Assembly: GCA_016800925.1 (NCBI GenBank)
Contig: JABCPU010000156.1
Span: forward strand, 62,001 to 126,000
Length of the DNA stretch: 64,000 nt
Direction of reading: 5' to 3'
From: Suillus spraguei
Taxonomy: Eukaryota; Basidiomycota; Agaricomycetes; Boletales; Suillaceae
Under the pieces are notes generated by a model that worked only from the letters and a program-made list of their open reading frames with translations, searched no databases and had not been told where the DNA came from. Within the stretch, counting starts at the first letter, position 1, and the number at the start of each line of letters is the position of its first letter. This document shows, in pieces, positions 1-11,467 of the stretch. The position numbers and the translations under genes were made by a program.

Positions 1-360
1 GGTCGAGAGGAGCCGACAGCTGTCTTCTTTCTTGCGTGATAGTTCCTCTGTACAAAAGTCAGTGATAAAGAATAAATGAAAGTGGAAAAAAGGTACAGGC
101 TTTCCCGCTGTGCACGGGACATCGACTACTAGTATTGGTGGCTCTCGCGACTGATTTCGTCTGCGTAGCATGCCAGACACTAGGTTTCGAGCCCAGATGA
201 GAGGGCGTGATCGGGATTGAGTTTCGCGCTCAGTTGCTGTATGCGGCCTGGCGCCGCGACGATGTAAGAAGGTCGGTAAGCGACCAAGCAGGATGCGTCG
301 ACTGTGTGACCTAGAGGACTGACATATTGGTCAAGCGCACTGCTCTTTTAACAACAGAGA
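1..360. other. Intergenic, nothing recognised
   Basis: This stretch lies downstream of the WD40 gene. I see no coding frame, RNA gene or repeat that I can support. Confidence 0.4.
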
Positions 361-1613
361 TCACACAGGTACATTGTCAAAAAATCCTTTTGGAATGCGG
401 CGGCTTGGATCTTCGGCGATCTCTGGGACTTCTCGTGGTCGACGCGGTGTAGCATCAGCCTGGGATGTAGTCAAGAGCGATAAATTTTTCCAAAAACATA
501 TCACATACATCCGGATTGAACACTAGAACTGGTTTGTTGGCAGCATCCTGTAATGAACAATGATTAGCGTCCGAAGATTCTGAGACCACCTGAGAGGTTG
601 AGTGAGCTGGTTATCAAGAGGATGGCATTGAAGTCGAAGCTTACATCATCATTATCTAGAAGCTTAAGCTTAAGGCCAGCTTCTTTGACGATAGCAGAAG
701 TATCCCATGTGTACAGGTAGCCATTAGGACAGCTAGTGGCAATAAACCTTCCATCTGCAGAAGAGGTCGCGGAGTTCATGTGGTCTTCATGGTAAAGTGG
801 TGTTCCAATGGGTTCATTGGTTTCAGTATTCCATAGTTGTGCTGTCTTATCGTAGGATGATGTGCTTGCGAAGATGCGCTCACCGGGAGATAGTGAAAGG
901 GTATAGATGTAGTTCCGCCTATTCCAATGCTCCATGATAGCTGTTTGCGACCACGTGGTTGTGTTGAATTTCGTGATCCCGGATCCCCCAGCGATGAGTG
1001 TTTTTCCATCCGAGGTCCATGCCAGGCAAGTCAAAACGCCCTTGAATGTTTTGAGCAATTTGCCTGTATTGGCGTCCCAGATTTTCAGCCCCATCAACCC
1101 GCCTGTGGCAATCATCTTGGTATTGGGTGAGTAGCAAACTGCCCACACGAATCTCCCCGCCTTGATTGGTCCCAAGGAGGTTTTTCCGTTCTTGACATCC
1201 CATATTCTGAACGTCTCATCCCAGGATCCGCTCACCACTTGCTCTCCGTCTGAACTCCAGCACACAGACTTCACTTCCTTTGTGTGCCCAGCCAATGTTT
1301 TGATAACCTTGCCGGTGTCGACGTTCCACAATTTCACTGCGCCATCCTCACTCCCGGTTGCTACAGTCTTGCCGTTCGGCGACAATACTATGACCTCGAC
1401 CCCTATTTCTTTGTCCTCCCATTCCCCCACGAACTGCATGTCCTTCTCCAAGTCCCAGACTTGAAATGTCCCATTATCCGTGGAATAGATGAGGATCCGT
1501 TGCCCGCAGGGCAGGTGTAGGATGTGGGTGATGCTGTTTTTTACTTTAATCTTTCGGTAAGGCATTGTTGCTAAATTCTCGTGCTTCGCAGAAGCTAGCT
1601 GTTCCATGTCCAT
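361..1613 (-). CDS. WD40 repeat protein, 368 residues, three exons
   Basis: WD40 beta-propellers act as protein-interaction platforms; the partner of this one is unknown. Exon 1 (1613-645) encodes about seven repeats with clear cores such as GKTVATGSEDGAVKLWNV and SGSWDETFRIWDV. The reading frame runs on through the first donor and stops at 564, but a GTAAGC donor at 644 joins exon 2 (547-509, 13 residues), and GTATGT at 508 joins exon 3 (459-361). Exon 3 ends with RRIPKGFFDNVPV, a tail I know from expanded agaricomycete WD40 families, so the short single-exon reading is unlikely. All junctions keep frame. Two decayed relatives lie in the window (5163-5431 and 58330-60833), so this is one member of a local family. 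Start chosen at MDMEQLASAKHEN because the pseudogene copy shares AKHEN and MPYRKIKV just after it. Confidence 0.85.
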
Positions 1614-1732
1614 GATTTTAGTTTCTGAATTTACTTCATGGACGCGCGATAATATCAGCTATTACCTTTAACCACCGTACAAATCTATCACTTACTCAGA
1701 ATCCAGATAAAGTTGACTTTCACACAGAAAGA

Positions 1733-2084
1733 CGTGCGGAACGAAATCTGCGACGGAGTGGGCGTTTCGTTCAATGGAGATTCAGGTCAGGAGGGAGGTC
1801 GTTAAAGTGTTCTGTAGGTGCGTTTTACTTGGTTCATCCTCGTGTTTGCTTCACAGCTCTAGCACTGGCTGTGCCGTTTAAGCGCTCACAGCATCGCGAT
1901 CAGATGTGCGCAGAATGATGAATGTGGAATGAAAGCTGCGACGGAATGGGCATTTCGTTCACAAGTCAGGAGGAGGGTCGTTGTGCAAGTCTTGACTCTT
2001 CTGCTGGTGTCTTTTCCTCGTCTTGTGTTTTCCAAAACTTCTGCACAGCCTTCAGCACTGGCTGTGCAGAATAAGCGCTCAATA
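1733..2084. repeat. Diverged direct repeat (two ~160-base units) upstream of the WD40 gene
   Basis: Units at about 1733-1892 and 1920-2084 share blocks such as CTGCGACGGA, TTTCGTTCA, AGTCAGGAGG and ACTGGCTGTGC, ending in TAAGCGCTCA. The first unit also matches, inverted, the sequence just 5' of the WD40 pseudogene (about 58150-58205), so the WD40 promoter region was copied along with the gene. Confidence 0.6.
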
Positions 2085-2092
2085 CTCTTCAT

Positions 2093-3789
2093 CTGCAAAA
2101 CCACTGAAATGAACGCTTAACTTACGCGCATTACGGACACTTACGAACAACTTACAACTTCAGTACTCAGCACACTCATCCTGGAGTATATGATGATCTC
2201 GTTTTTTCAAAGAACGATTTAGTCGAACGAATTAGATATATTGGTACTGCTGGTGTGTCTGAGATGGTGCATATTGAAGCCCGAACTTAAGCGACACTAA
2301 GCGGTCACCTAAAATCAAACACCGCTTGTACAAAATTCCCACTTCCGTCATTTGCATTGACACCCAGGCATTGTTGTCCTATAATATCGCAAACCTGCAT
2401 TCTTGTGTTTCCCTGGGCCAATACGATCATGCAGTCTTTATATCTATTCCATCGCACTGCATCGTCCTTGAGAGTCCAACTGGACGCATCATGCTCTTTT
2501 CTCCAGCCCTTATTCTCAGCGTCCAAACCTGAGTTTTCTAATCCACAATTTGGCATCCTGGTCGCAATCTCCTAGTCTTCGTCCCATCAGTCAATTCCCT
2601 TCTCTTCCAGATCTACGTCCACGTACTCGGAGGAACGTATAATTTGGCGCTGGGCGGGAAACTCACGAGGATGTCCGAGCCTGTGAAGTCTGCCCAAACT
2701 CGACACTCAGTGGCCAATTCCTCGACTTTCTGAGAGTGTGTCAAAGTATCACACAATAACACTTCGAAGCCGCTTGATGAGTGTCGATATCTCTACGTCT
2801 GAGTTACATAGGGTCAGGTGTCCAATGTGGGTGCAAATTCGGATATCGAGTCCTTCATTCTTCGACTGATTTCCCTAACCATAACAGGTCACATCACCCA
2901 CACGGACCTCCATCGCTGAAGGCAAGACGAATTCTACAGGAATTTTAGCCCTGGACATGTCATCGGATGGCAGTATGCTCCCTTGGCAGGTCGACATTGG
3001 CGATGAGAGTGGAATCTTGCATTTACTCTAACATTATGGTCGTGGCTGAAGCATACGCCGGTACGGAGAATCTTCAACTCTACTTTGGCGAGAGACCTGT
3101 GACAGAATCGAGTTCTACCCTCCCTCCTACCCGTCCTTCGTACACAGGCCATATATCGTCGTCCTGATACACGGTTAAAACTGGTTTTACTTCATCATGA
3201 CGAGGTACTAAATGACTGCACCACTTACAATCACCTCTGCAGTACCTTCGTCTCTTGTGTTGGGCCACACTTCGACGGAATCATTTTAAATGTTGATACA
3301 TGCACAGATTGTATCCTGGCCCTCGAGATCCTTGTCTTTTCAGTGTCACTTGGCGCTGTGATTTTGCCGATGTTATAACATGCAATGGTAACAACACAGC
3401 GATAAGTGATTTTGTGTCGCCACGATCCTTTCTCCCTCCGTATTCGTGAGTAAGAGTCGCAGTTTCAAGCTTGACAAGTTAATTGCTCAGTATTTCGGTG
3501 ATCATCACCTCCCGCAACGAAATTGTGTTGGTGGAAACGTCCACCAGCCACATTAAATGAGTGAGCATTAGTAATTCTGTGTTCTTGGGTGCCTTATTGT
3601 AAGGAGTTCCACGTATGTTTTATCGGAGCACTCTTGCATGCAGCCACATCTCTATTCTATTGTTCACGTGCTACGATGCATTGTCCTGGCTCAATTTTTG
3701 TGCTTGTTCCACTACGTTGTAACTACCACTCGTCCACCGGTGGTCAGACCTCAACGCTCCTACCTTCCACACCTTGCCACTATGCTTCA
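2093..3789. other. Long region without a supportable gene
   Basis: Small reading frames occur in both strands, for example minus 2305-2556, whose product ends in NANDGSGNFVQAVFDF and carries a little tryptophan-rich sequence. None connects through splice sites to a recognisable domain. The stretch 2102-2160 matches 47412-47470 (see dispersed repeat). The rest looks like decayed intergenic DNA. Confidence 0.35.
2102..2160. repeat. Dispersed repeat segment shared with 47412-47470
   Basis: Both segments contain CTGAAA..GAACGCTTAACTT, TTACGGACACTTACGAAC and nearby ACTTC and GCACTC blocks. The 47-kb copy lies at one end of a ~340-base insertion in the duplicated segment, so this is probably a fragment of the same short mobile element. 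Confidence 0.5.
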
Positions 3790-3797
3790 TATAAAAG
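3790..3797 (+). promoter_or_regulatory. TATA-like box of the small zinc-type gene
   Basis: TATAAAAG lies about 120 bases before the chosen start codon at 3917, in a pyrimidine-rich stretch usual for fungal promoters. Assigned by position and sequence only. Confidence 0.4.
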
Positions 3798-3916
3798 CTG
3801 TCATGTTTCATTCCCTCTTGCTCGTTGTCTATCACCGCTCAAATTTCTCAGCAGTTTTCATCTCAAAGTCATCCTCTTCTTATATCTTTCCTATCTACTC
3901 GAATCATGGAACAAGT

Positions 3917-4542
3917 ATGTTCGATTACCGGTGCTCTGCAGTCATTACAATCCAAGAGGTATGTCCCCCTTGTTTTGCAGTTGTCTCGATTCACATTTCT
4001 TCATGTTTAGGGTCAGAAAGTGGCGATGTTCGAAGGCAAGCCTGTTTGCCAAAAGTGCGACCGCTTCATACATGTTAGATATTTTTTTATCTGCTCAGTG
4101 GATATTATGCTGATTCAGGCCTTCATCTGCAGATGTCCCTCCCGACAACCACTAGAAAAATGGAGCCTGTGAAGGTTAACAAATCCCCTTTCCTCTGTCA
4201 ATATCGTGCTGATTTGTGCTGTCACTTGCAGAAGCCATATGAAGAACCAGAAGCTTACAAGAAAGAAGTCCTTCACGACGGACGACCCCTTTATGATGTA
4301 AGTCCTCCATTACTTCTCCTCACTCTCTACTCAATACGGTTTGGTAGTACCCGGCACATCTGCCGGTCCCCAAGCGGGGCCACGCGGTCAAACGCGAACA
4401 AATCCCCGACGAGCATGGCGTTATACGGTACAAGTACATCACCCGCTGCGTGGATTCCGAGAAGGAGAAGGAACGCGATGTGCCCGCAAAGTTCATGAAG
4501 CGTGTCAAAAATTTGTTCGTTCTGCCCAGCAAGGAGAAGTAA
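3917..4542 (+). CDS. Small conserved-looking protein with a CxxC pair, 135 residues, five exons
   Basis: I do not recognise this family. Five exons (3917-3958, 4011-4073, 4133-4174, 4232-4297, 4348-4542) join in phase 0 with GT-AG borders and introns of 50-59 bases, and every exon length is a multiple of three, which argues strongly for a real gene. The product starts MFDYRCSAVITIQE, carries CQKCDRF near residue 28 that could form half of a zinc site, and has a basic charged C-terminus ending LFVLPSKEK. No signal peptide or membrane segment is seen. An alternative start at 3906 (MEQVC) is in another frame and loses the splice agreement. The antisense frames over exon 5 are shadows. A soluble small nuclear or cytosolic protein is likely, but no function is claimed. 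Confidence 0.72.
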
Positions 4543-5162
4543 GAAACATGACTGTCTGTCGAGTGTTTGCACCGACTTCGCTGGTGTTTAACGTTTATTT
4601 TCATGTCTACGTATTAATTATGCACACCATCATGTAACCTGATGTTTCGCTGTTTAATCAAAGTTGAATATACACTGCGGGCTCGCGCATATTGTCCAGT
4701 GGTCCACGCTCTACATTTACCGAGGGACCGTATCTATAGTTCGCTTGCCATGGACAGAGAAGCTGCAGGGAAGATAGGTGAGTATGAATGGAGCCGACTG
4801 ACACCGCAACAATCACCTCGTGCCACGCTCTGTCGAGCTGAGCACAAATAATGTGGAACGCCGTGGAAGTTAGATGTGACGCATGCAACTGACTTCAGAA
4901 ACTTTCCATTTGCAAAAAGGTCGGGCTCAGCGGGTTTTCATGGTCTAGAGTGATGTCATGATGACTCGGAGCTGATTGGTTGCGAGCTTGGTACGCGCCC
5001 CTGTTGTTTTATGCCGAGGATGCGCGATATTGAATTTGAAATGATACTGCATGTGGCTGTGTCGAACTTCGGCGAAGAATCCGAGGTCTATTTTGAAAAA
5101 ACGTTTGACTCTTGGAGCAATTCGCCTGAGTTTAGCATCCCAGGTCCACCCCACCCGTTGAG
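4543..5162. other. Intergenic between the small gene and the WD40 relic
   Basis: No coding signal, repeat or RNA that I can support. Probably the 3' flank of the small gene and the eroded 3' half of the WD40 relic. Confidence 0.35.
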
Positions 5163-5431
5163 GACTGCTCACTACTCGTCTTCCGTCTGGAGTCCAGACG
5201 AAAGATTTTTGTTTCTCACTTGTGTCTCATTCAGGTTTTCCCACAATTTTACTGTGCCGCCGCCATCCTCGTTTCCATCTGCTACTGTTCTACCGCCGGC
5301 AACAACACTTTTTTTTTTTCTTTGTCCTCTCATTCCTATCCAACCTGCGTGCCCGTCTTCAAGTCCCAGACTTAAAGCGTGTCTGACACACTAATGATCC
5401 GCTGTCCTTCAGGCAGGTGTGTCTGAAGTTT
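5163..5431 (-). pseudogene. WD40 protein relic
   Basis: Read on the minus strand this matches the start of the WD40 protein at 361-1613. LPEGQR, VWDLKTGTQVG and the core GGTVKLWENLNETQ can be followed, but only by changing frame and passing stop codons. It covers the first two repeats at most. No coding capacity remains. It is a duplicate of the neighbouring gene, not a separate gene. Confidence 0.8.
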
Positions 5432-6368
5432 GAACCGTGATAATCCCCTGCTATATGTTCGGATCTGAATCTAACTCTTTCCATCTTTCGGTTCTCTTAT
5501 TCCCAGTATCTTCATTCACATCACTCTGGCCCCTGGGTAGCGCACCTGGTATCCTAGAAACTGGCGTTTATGTGCTTCTCCACTCGTCCCATACAACTCT
5601 GCGATCTTCGGGTCTATCTTCTCATGCTGTACTTTCGATGAGACTCAGCAGGATGACCTGACGATCAAGCACGTCCTTCCCTCCGACCGTTGTTCTCAAC
5701 ATCCTTTGTAAGCCTCAGTCGTTGCTGCCCCGCTAGTCAATTGCAATCCGATCATCCTTATCCATTTACCACCGGTTTAAAATCTATGTTCCCTTACTCG
5801 GCGTCGATCATCTTCATCACTAATATGAGCTTATATATTGTATCATCTACCAAATACAGAAAATTGTGCGGTTTTTGAAAGCAGGTGTCAGTAACCCATT
5901 CCGCGTCCTTGCAAACATTCCTCGTTCAATCTATTTATTGATCATCACGCAGGAGTACGCTGCTCGGATATGCTCGAGAATATCATCCTCTCGCAAATCA
6001 GGTATGTATGTACTAATCATGAGCTCATTGCTTGTTTCCCGAAGCATAGGGAGGAAAGCTTGAATTCTCGACCGCACACCGATTTCACTAGCAGCAGTGT
6101 ACCTATATTTCAATTCCATGTACCGCGCAAGAAAATTTCCTACATCCTAACTCTTCGACGCGAGGCCAGAACGGTGAGTTGTTCGTCAACTGAAAGGATA
6201 CTATGACCATGGATGTACTACTACAAATATGAGATTTCGAAAGACGACCATATTACAAAAGGTGATAATGATAATGATGTTCTGGATGTGATAAAGAGTA
6301 CGTATATGGATTCCATGTTCACGACACAACTGCCAGAGATGTGGGTGAAAGCTTGGTCATGTGTCTGA
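5432..6368. other. Intergenic, no gene supported
   Basis: It holds the eroded 5' flank of the WD40 relic and mixed-composition DNA. Small frames such as plus 5866-6063 have no domain or splice support. Confidence 0.3.
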
Positions 6369-7900
6369 TCAATCATCGTCAAAGTATTGGGCATATGTTC
6401 GGGTCAACCTCCGGGGGCAAGAAGGCTCCATATGTTTTTTCTTCGGCTTGCCTGCTGGATATTGTTGAGGAATTAGACGTTTTGCGCCCGGCTTGCCTAT
6501 TGCGTATTGTTTAGGTGCTAGACGTATTCGACCCGGGTTTCCTGCTACGTATTGCTTAGGCACTATGCACTTTTCCTGTGGGTTTCCAGTTGCGTATTGC
6601 TTCGGTACTAGATGGGTTTCCTCTGGGTTTCCCGCTGCGTATTGCTTAGGCACTAAGGTCTTTTCCTCTGGGCCCCCCGTTGCGTATTGCCGAGGTACTA
6701 AACGTTTTTCCTCCGGGTTTCCCGCTGCGTATTGCTTAGGCACTAAGGTCTTTTCCTCTGGGTTCCCCATTGCGTATTGCCTAGGAACTAGACGATTCTC
6801 CTCTGGGTTTCCCGTTGCGTATTGCCTAGGAACTAGACGGTTCTCCTCTGGGTTCCCCGTTGCGTATTGCCTAGGAACTAGACGGTTCTCCTCTGGGTTC
6901 CCCGTTGCGTATTGCCTAGGAACTAGACGGTTCTCCTCTGGGCCCCCCGTTGCGTATTGCCTTGGCACCAGACGGGTTTCCCCTGGGCCCCCCGTTGCGT
7001 ATTGCTTCGGGACTAGCCGTCTTTCCTCCGGGTTGCCAGCTGAATTTTCCTGAAGCACGGGACGTCCTCGTGCACGACGGAACTTCTTCGCAGCTTGTTC
7101 CTTAATAAATTCCCCAAGCCGGTCGAGTCTCTGCTTTTTTCTCTCCCAAGCATCCGGTGCTAAAAATCGTTTGTCAATCTAGGTCTCCTGAATATCGTAA
7201 AAGGTTCACATACGTAGCATGATATCGGACGTCACGTCTTGATTTTGTGCTAATGATACATCAGTAATGGACGCTGTAGGCCCTATGGTTCTTTTCCAAA
7301 CAGCTGGTATGGCAGGAGGGGGTGGTAAATCCTTGATGCCCAGTTGGGCACGCGGGTCAACTCCCCCGTAGCGTATGACAAATCGAGTATGTAGAGGATC
7401 CAGGAGCCGGGATATTCTTTCTGCGTGAATGATGAGAATGAATGAAACATAATAATGACAGAGATTTACCATTCAGGTCAGAACCAAAGGCGTGCTTCCG
7501 GCGTTCGATGAAAAGAAGTAATCGGAAGTACGCCGATTTGAATGGTAGGAGAGCTTGTGAACAAGCGATGAATAGGTACAATTCTACATTTAAACGTTTA
7601 AGGGTGCTGCGTGCGACCTTAATTGCCGACGGTGTTAGTGAAAGAACTTGCAATGATTAGAATTATATTTACCTCAGTCAGGGAGATGATCTGCACGGGA
7701 ATTGTCAGTTGATTGTAGAGAATATTTGACAGGAAAGACAAGACCTTTCGACCGTAGCGTGTTAATTCGTAGTCTTCCGAATGCTCGAACTTCATGATTT
7801 CATTAATGCCCTGCAGAACATGGTCTTTAGAGCAAAGACGTGCGCTCAGATCAAGAGTGACTTTTCGACTATCGAGTGCAGGGGGGATGATGTTGTTCAT
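6369..7900 (-). CDS. Repeat-tailed hypothetical protein, 457 residues, four exons
   Basis: Family not recognised. Exons 7900-7673, 7617-7470, 7420-7214 and 7159-6369 join with GT-AG introns of 49-55 bases and keep frame (phases 0, 1, 1). The N-terminal ~200 residues look globular, with helices such as YGRKVLSFLSNILYNQL and a proline-rich stretch DLPPPPAIPAVW. A charged linker (ERKKQRLDRLGEFIKEQ) follows, then thirteen tandem 15-residue repeats of the type NPEENRLVPRQYATG, then a basic tail ending YAQYFDDD. There is no signal peptide. The repeat tail is rich in Pro, Gly and Gln and probably unstructured. The start is the first Met before the splice-supported exon; a further upstream exon cannot be excluded. 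The C-terminal exon could not be read as coding without the upstream exons, which is why it begins without a Met. Confidence 0.72.
6450..7034. repeat. 45-base coding minisatellite, 13 units
   Basis: Each unit encodes 15 residues in the gene 6369-7900. Central units are nearly identical and the outer units towards 6450 are diverged (AYCLGARRI-type on the opposite strand). Because 45 is a multiple of three, the opposite strand is also open for 186 codons; that antisense frame is a by-product of the repeat. Confidence 0.95.
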
Positions 7901-8735
7901 GACTTGTCAAAAGTAAGTGGAAGGCGAGATAGATAGATAGAAATGGAGAAGAATACTTCCAACGCTGAATATATAGTGCTGAGACACTCTTCGTCCACAA
8001 ATATGAGAATGGCAAAGCACTGGTCAATGCGGCTGTGGCATCAGAAGAACAAATATGAAAAATGAGCACATGGTTGTGGTCATTCCGAGAACATTGGAAT
8101 TCCACAAGTGACTGTGGACTACTTTACTGCGTTTCAATGGTCACTTGAAGCCTATCTGTTTGTGCCCTCCTATGAATGCTCGAAAATGGGGTGAACAAAA
8201 CAAGATAAAAAATAACACGTCCACACACCACAATATGAATTCTCGCCACAAATCTCAAAATGAACTCGTACCGACCAGCTTTGTGAGTGCTTGAACAACC
8301 ACCACGTCAAAAAAAAAAAAATAACTACGCAATGAAGTCGTCTACACATGGAAAAAAAATAATAGATACAGAGACTAGAAATTCGGTGAAAGATCAAACA
8401 CTTGCAAGCTCAGACTCAGCTGGCCGTTTCCTCTGGGGAACCCAATTGCCACATTGTTAAGAGTAGTATTTGGTTGGCTTAGATATGAACACATATTATG
8501 TAACGCGGAGAATATAATTATTTTTACACGTGTTGCCGACAATTTATTCTACAACCTACTTCTACTCGCAAGTCACACGGGTGTGGCCTTCTCTGCACAC
8601 ATCTCACTCTCCGACGGTTCGCAAGCTACATTTGAGAAAGTGCCAGAGCAATCTTGAATTGCGAACGATGTGACTGTAATCTAATCTACGATTCAAGTTC
8701 CACAAGCAATGTAAAGGTGGTATCGCAAAAAAACA
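7901..8735. other. Intergenic between the repeat protein and the MFS gene
   Basis: AT-rich with poly-A runs near 8310-8325 and 8351-8360. It should hold the 5' region of the repeat-protein gene and the terminator of the transporter gene. No gene supported. Confidence 0.35.
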
Positions 8736-11001
8736 CTAGATAGAAACCTTGCCTCTAGGCTCGTAAGGCAACAAGAGAGCCAGACCTCCAGCAAAAATAA
8801 TCAGACCTCCAGCGATATATACAGGTATCGCCGTCGCGAGGTTAGCATATAGCGCAACAACGGGGGCCTAAAATTCATGACGCGATAAGAACAAGCAGAG
8901 AGAAATGGCAAGTGAACGCACCAAAACGCCAAACACCCTCGAAGCTGTGGACGTCAGACCATTCCCTGTTCCACGATCTTTCGCAGGAAATATCTCGGGA
9001 GAAATAGCATACAAGACGCCATACATAATCTAAGCACGTTTAATCTTGCCTTCCAATCCGACAAACTGATTCACTTACGTTGCTGAAGAACACGTATCCG
9101 CAATTCCACCCTAGGAGTTGGCTGGACGTCCGGGCTGTGGTGGTTGCGAACAAAAACACGCCAGTGAGCCCTTTTTTCGCAGGAGGTTGATGAGTGGTGG
9201 AATTACTCGGTAATATCTTGTTACTCACCTGAGGCAATGGCAAGAGTACCCTTGCGCCCAATGTATGGGAGTTCTACTGCCCAGCCAGCAAGCAAGGCAG
9301 CAGGGACACCAATGGTACTCAAAATGACTTGCTGTACAGCGGCTTCAGCTACGAGACATGGGACGATGTGCTATACATACGTTGCGATAGGTAATATACA
9401 GTGATCCATCCCCAAAGACAGCACCACGGCTGGAAAGTCTACGAAAAATTGAGACAAACAGACGGTGTCATCCAGGTTGAAGACTAACAAATACGGCAGG
9501 AAATTGTTATACAGCGTGGAGGCAAGTCCAATAACACCTGTGTTTTGTTGGTCATTGCACGTACAACGATGACTATATCTTTACCCCAGATAACAATCAA
9601 GAGACTAGTCGACCAGGCCATTTTGGGAGTAGCAAAGAGAGCTTTGATGTGAACGGTGTTGTACTTGGAACTCTTGCTGAGTATGTTGTGCCTTTCCTCG
9701 GAGGATGAACGTCTGCCTGATGCCGATTTGTTTGGAGCCTCAAGCTCTTCTACTGTGATGGAAGATGTCTTTCCGTTGAATTTCGCCAATTTGTGGATGA
9801 CCTCGACGGCTTCAGCGTCGCAACCGATGCCAGAGAGGAAACGCGGACTCTCCAACAACGTGAAGGTGAAAAACCGAACGGCCCACAGTGAAAGGGTGAA
9901 TCCGCCAAGGACGAATAACAAGTAACGCCATCCCATATTGTTAGATCTGGTGCAGTCCGAGGCACTCGCACAAGTATAATTAGCGATCAGAGGCCAAGCA
10001 ACCTTGAAGCCTCATTAACGATCACGCGGATGAAAAGACCTATGATACGCACGAGACTGGACAGCAATTGTCCGAAACACCACCAGATAGAAAGGATGGT
10101 GAGCAAGTACTGGTGGGAACCTGGGACAAAGTCTGACAGGATCACAATGAGTTATCTGACACGTCCAATGTAAACTACTCATCACCGAGAAAAACAGCAG
10201 AATCCACTGGCATGTTGCCTGTAACATTTCCATAAAACGTGCTTTTTCAATTGAAATGAGAATGGCAGACCTCCCACGCCGACACCAACCATAGCGATCA
10301 AGGATGCTAGTGCAACAAAAGTGGGAGCTCCACCTGATGCCAATCCGAATATCCCAGCGATAAACAATGTGGCATTGAAAGACCACCTAAGCATCGGATG
10401 AAGCGTGAACAAATCAACATATCCAGATGTATTCTGCACATACCTCCTTCCCCAGATGTCACATCCAAGACCCCAAAACACGGCACCGATGAGAAGACCC
10501 ATATTGAAGCTAATGACAGGAAAGGCCCATTGAAGTGGAATTCATAGACGACAGGTGTAAGGATGAGTCCGCTCAAAAGCTACAGCCAACCTCAGTCTAG
10601 TGAAAACATGCTAGAAATGGATAGACACACGGGCCAAACAGAGTCACTTTTTCATCGGACACGTGTTTGCATCAGAGATCATGGAGGGAATAGTGGTCAC
10701 AATACAACTTACGCAAACCAGCCAAAGCCAGTGACGGCGAAGAGATACCACTATCATTTCGAGTTCTCGCAATTGAGATAAATGTTGATTATAAAATGCT
10801 ACGGACCTGATATCTACCCATGCCGATGTCTTGGATTGCACGATTCAAGATGCGAGCTTTCGCCTGATATACTGGGTCATTGTAATCGTCTTCGTAAATA
10901 TCTATTGCAGGACCTGTGATTAGGCTGACATCTGGAACTATGTCGGGCATAGAATCCGGGGATCTGGGGCGGATTTCAGCGTCTATGACGTTGGGAGACA
11001 T
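8736..11001 (-). pseudogene. MFS transporter (SV2-like, sugar/organic-ion class) with one frameshift
   Basis: Membrane transporter of the major facilitator superfamily; the substrate cannot be told. Exons read in order: N-terminal cytosolic part with GMGRYQ, then WYLFAVTGFGWFA (TM1), SGLILTPVVYEF, GLLIGAVFWGLGCDIWGRR (the conserved loop after TM2), IFGLASGG, GVGVGG, LPVDSAVF, VPGSHQYLLTILSIWW, a long cytosolic loop, TLYNNFLPYLL, YIGRKGTLAIAS, GWNCGYVFFSN, MYGVLYAISPEIFPA, and the end LLLPYEPRGKVSI. Several introns of about 50 bases. Between FLSLAS and NMGLLIG near 10520 the frame moves by one base with no usable intron; family members read FLSLASN.GLL there, so one A appears to be missing. 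This is either a recent inactivating lesion or an assembly error; all else looks intact. A splice near 9440 is also uncertain. Confidence 0.8.
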
Positions 11002-11193
11002 GGTGGGAGAACAGGTGGAGTGATGAATATATATATATCTTGGTTTACCTCAAAGCTGCCTTCTTTTTAATTATTTACACAAAGACTGGCGAAGAAACCG
11101 AGAGATTTAAGGGATTTCAAATCATGCGGCAGTGCACCCAAGTCTCCGATTCGTCCGTGTCCTTCGCGTGGCGGTGTTTGGCCGGCTGCCGGC

Positions 11194-11467
11194 TCAGTTT
11201 TTAAATAGCTCTGCAGTTATTAGGCAGACCAAAGTATTGTCACCCTAAGGCGCGCAGGTGAGTCATTATTGTGGTTGAATCCTGATCGCAAAGCGATCTG
11301 CTCATACTCACGCTAGCTTGATTAACGGCACAAGTCAATGCCGCGTTGCAACAATCACTACTTGTGTTGCAAGGATCTCCCATGGACGCACATGCACTGA
11401 CAAACATAGATGCTGTCAAAGCAACAGCAACGGAGAGATGGATAAATGCATTTTCTGTGCGGGGCAA
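11194..11467 (-). CDS. Small secreted cysteine-rich protein (knottin-like pattern), 68 residues
   Basis: Two exons, 11467-11312 and 11244-11194, joined by a 67-base GT-AG intron. Residues 1 to ~25 form a signal peptide (hydrophobic LSVAVALTASMFVSA). The mature part has six cysteines in the order C-C-CC-C-C: SACASMGDPC, SSDCCNAALTC and LVC, a spacing that resembles inhibitor-cystine-knot proteins. That fold is an inference from spacing only. The product should be exported; a role such as effector or defence peptide is possible but not shown. A diverged tandem paralog lies at 12130-13035. The coding exon ends TAELFKN. The intron hides the last cysteine, so an unspliced reading loses it. Confidence 0.65.

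Noticed and set aside
2305..2556. Lectin-like protein on the minus strand
   Set aside because: Only a weak resemblance of one short stretch (NANDGSGNFVQ) and no supporting exons; not called.
6450..7034. Possible CRISPR array
   Set aside because: The units are contiguous, in coding frame and without unique spacers; the genome is eukaryotic.
6493..7053. 186-codon plus-strand ORF over the minisatellite
   Set aside because: It is the mirror of the minus-strand repeat; the 45-base period keeps one antisense frame open. The minus strand has splice-supported exons and the plus strand has none.
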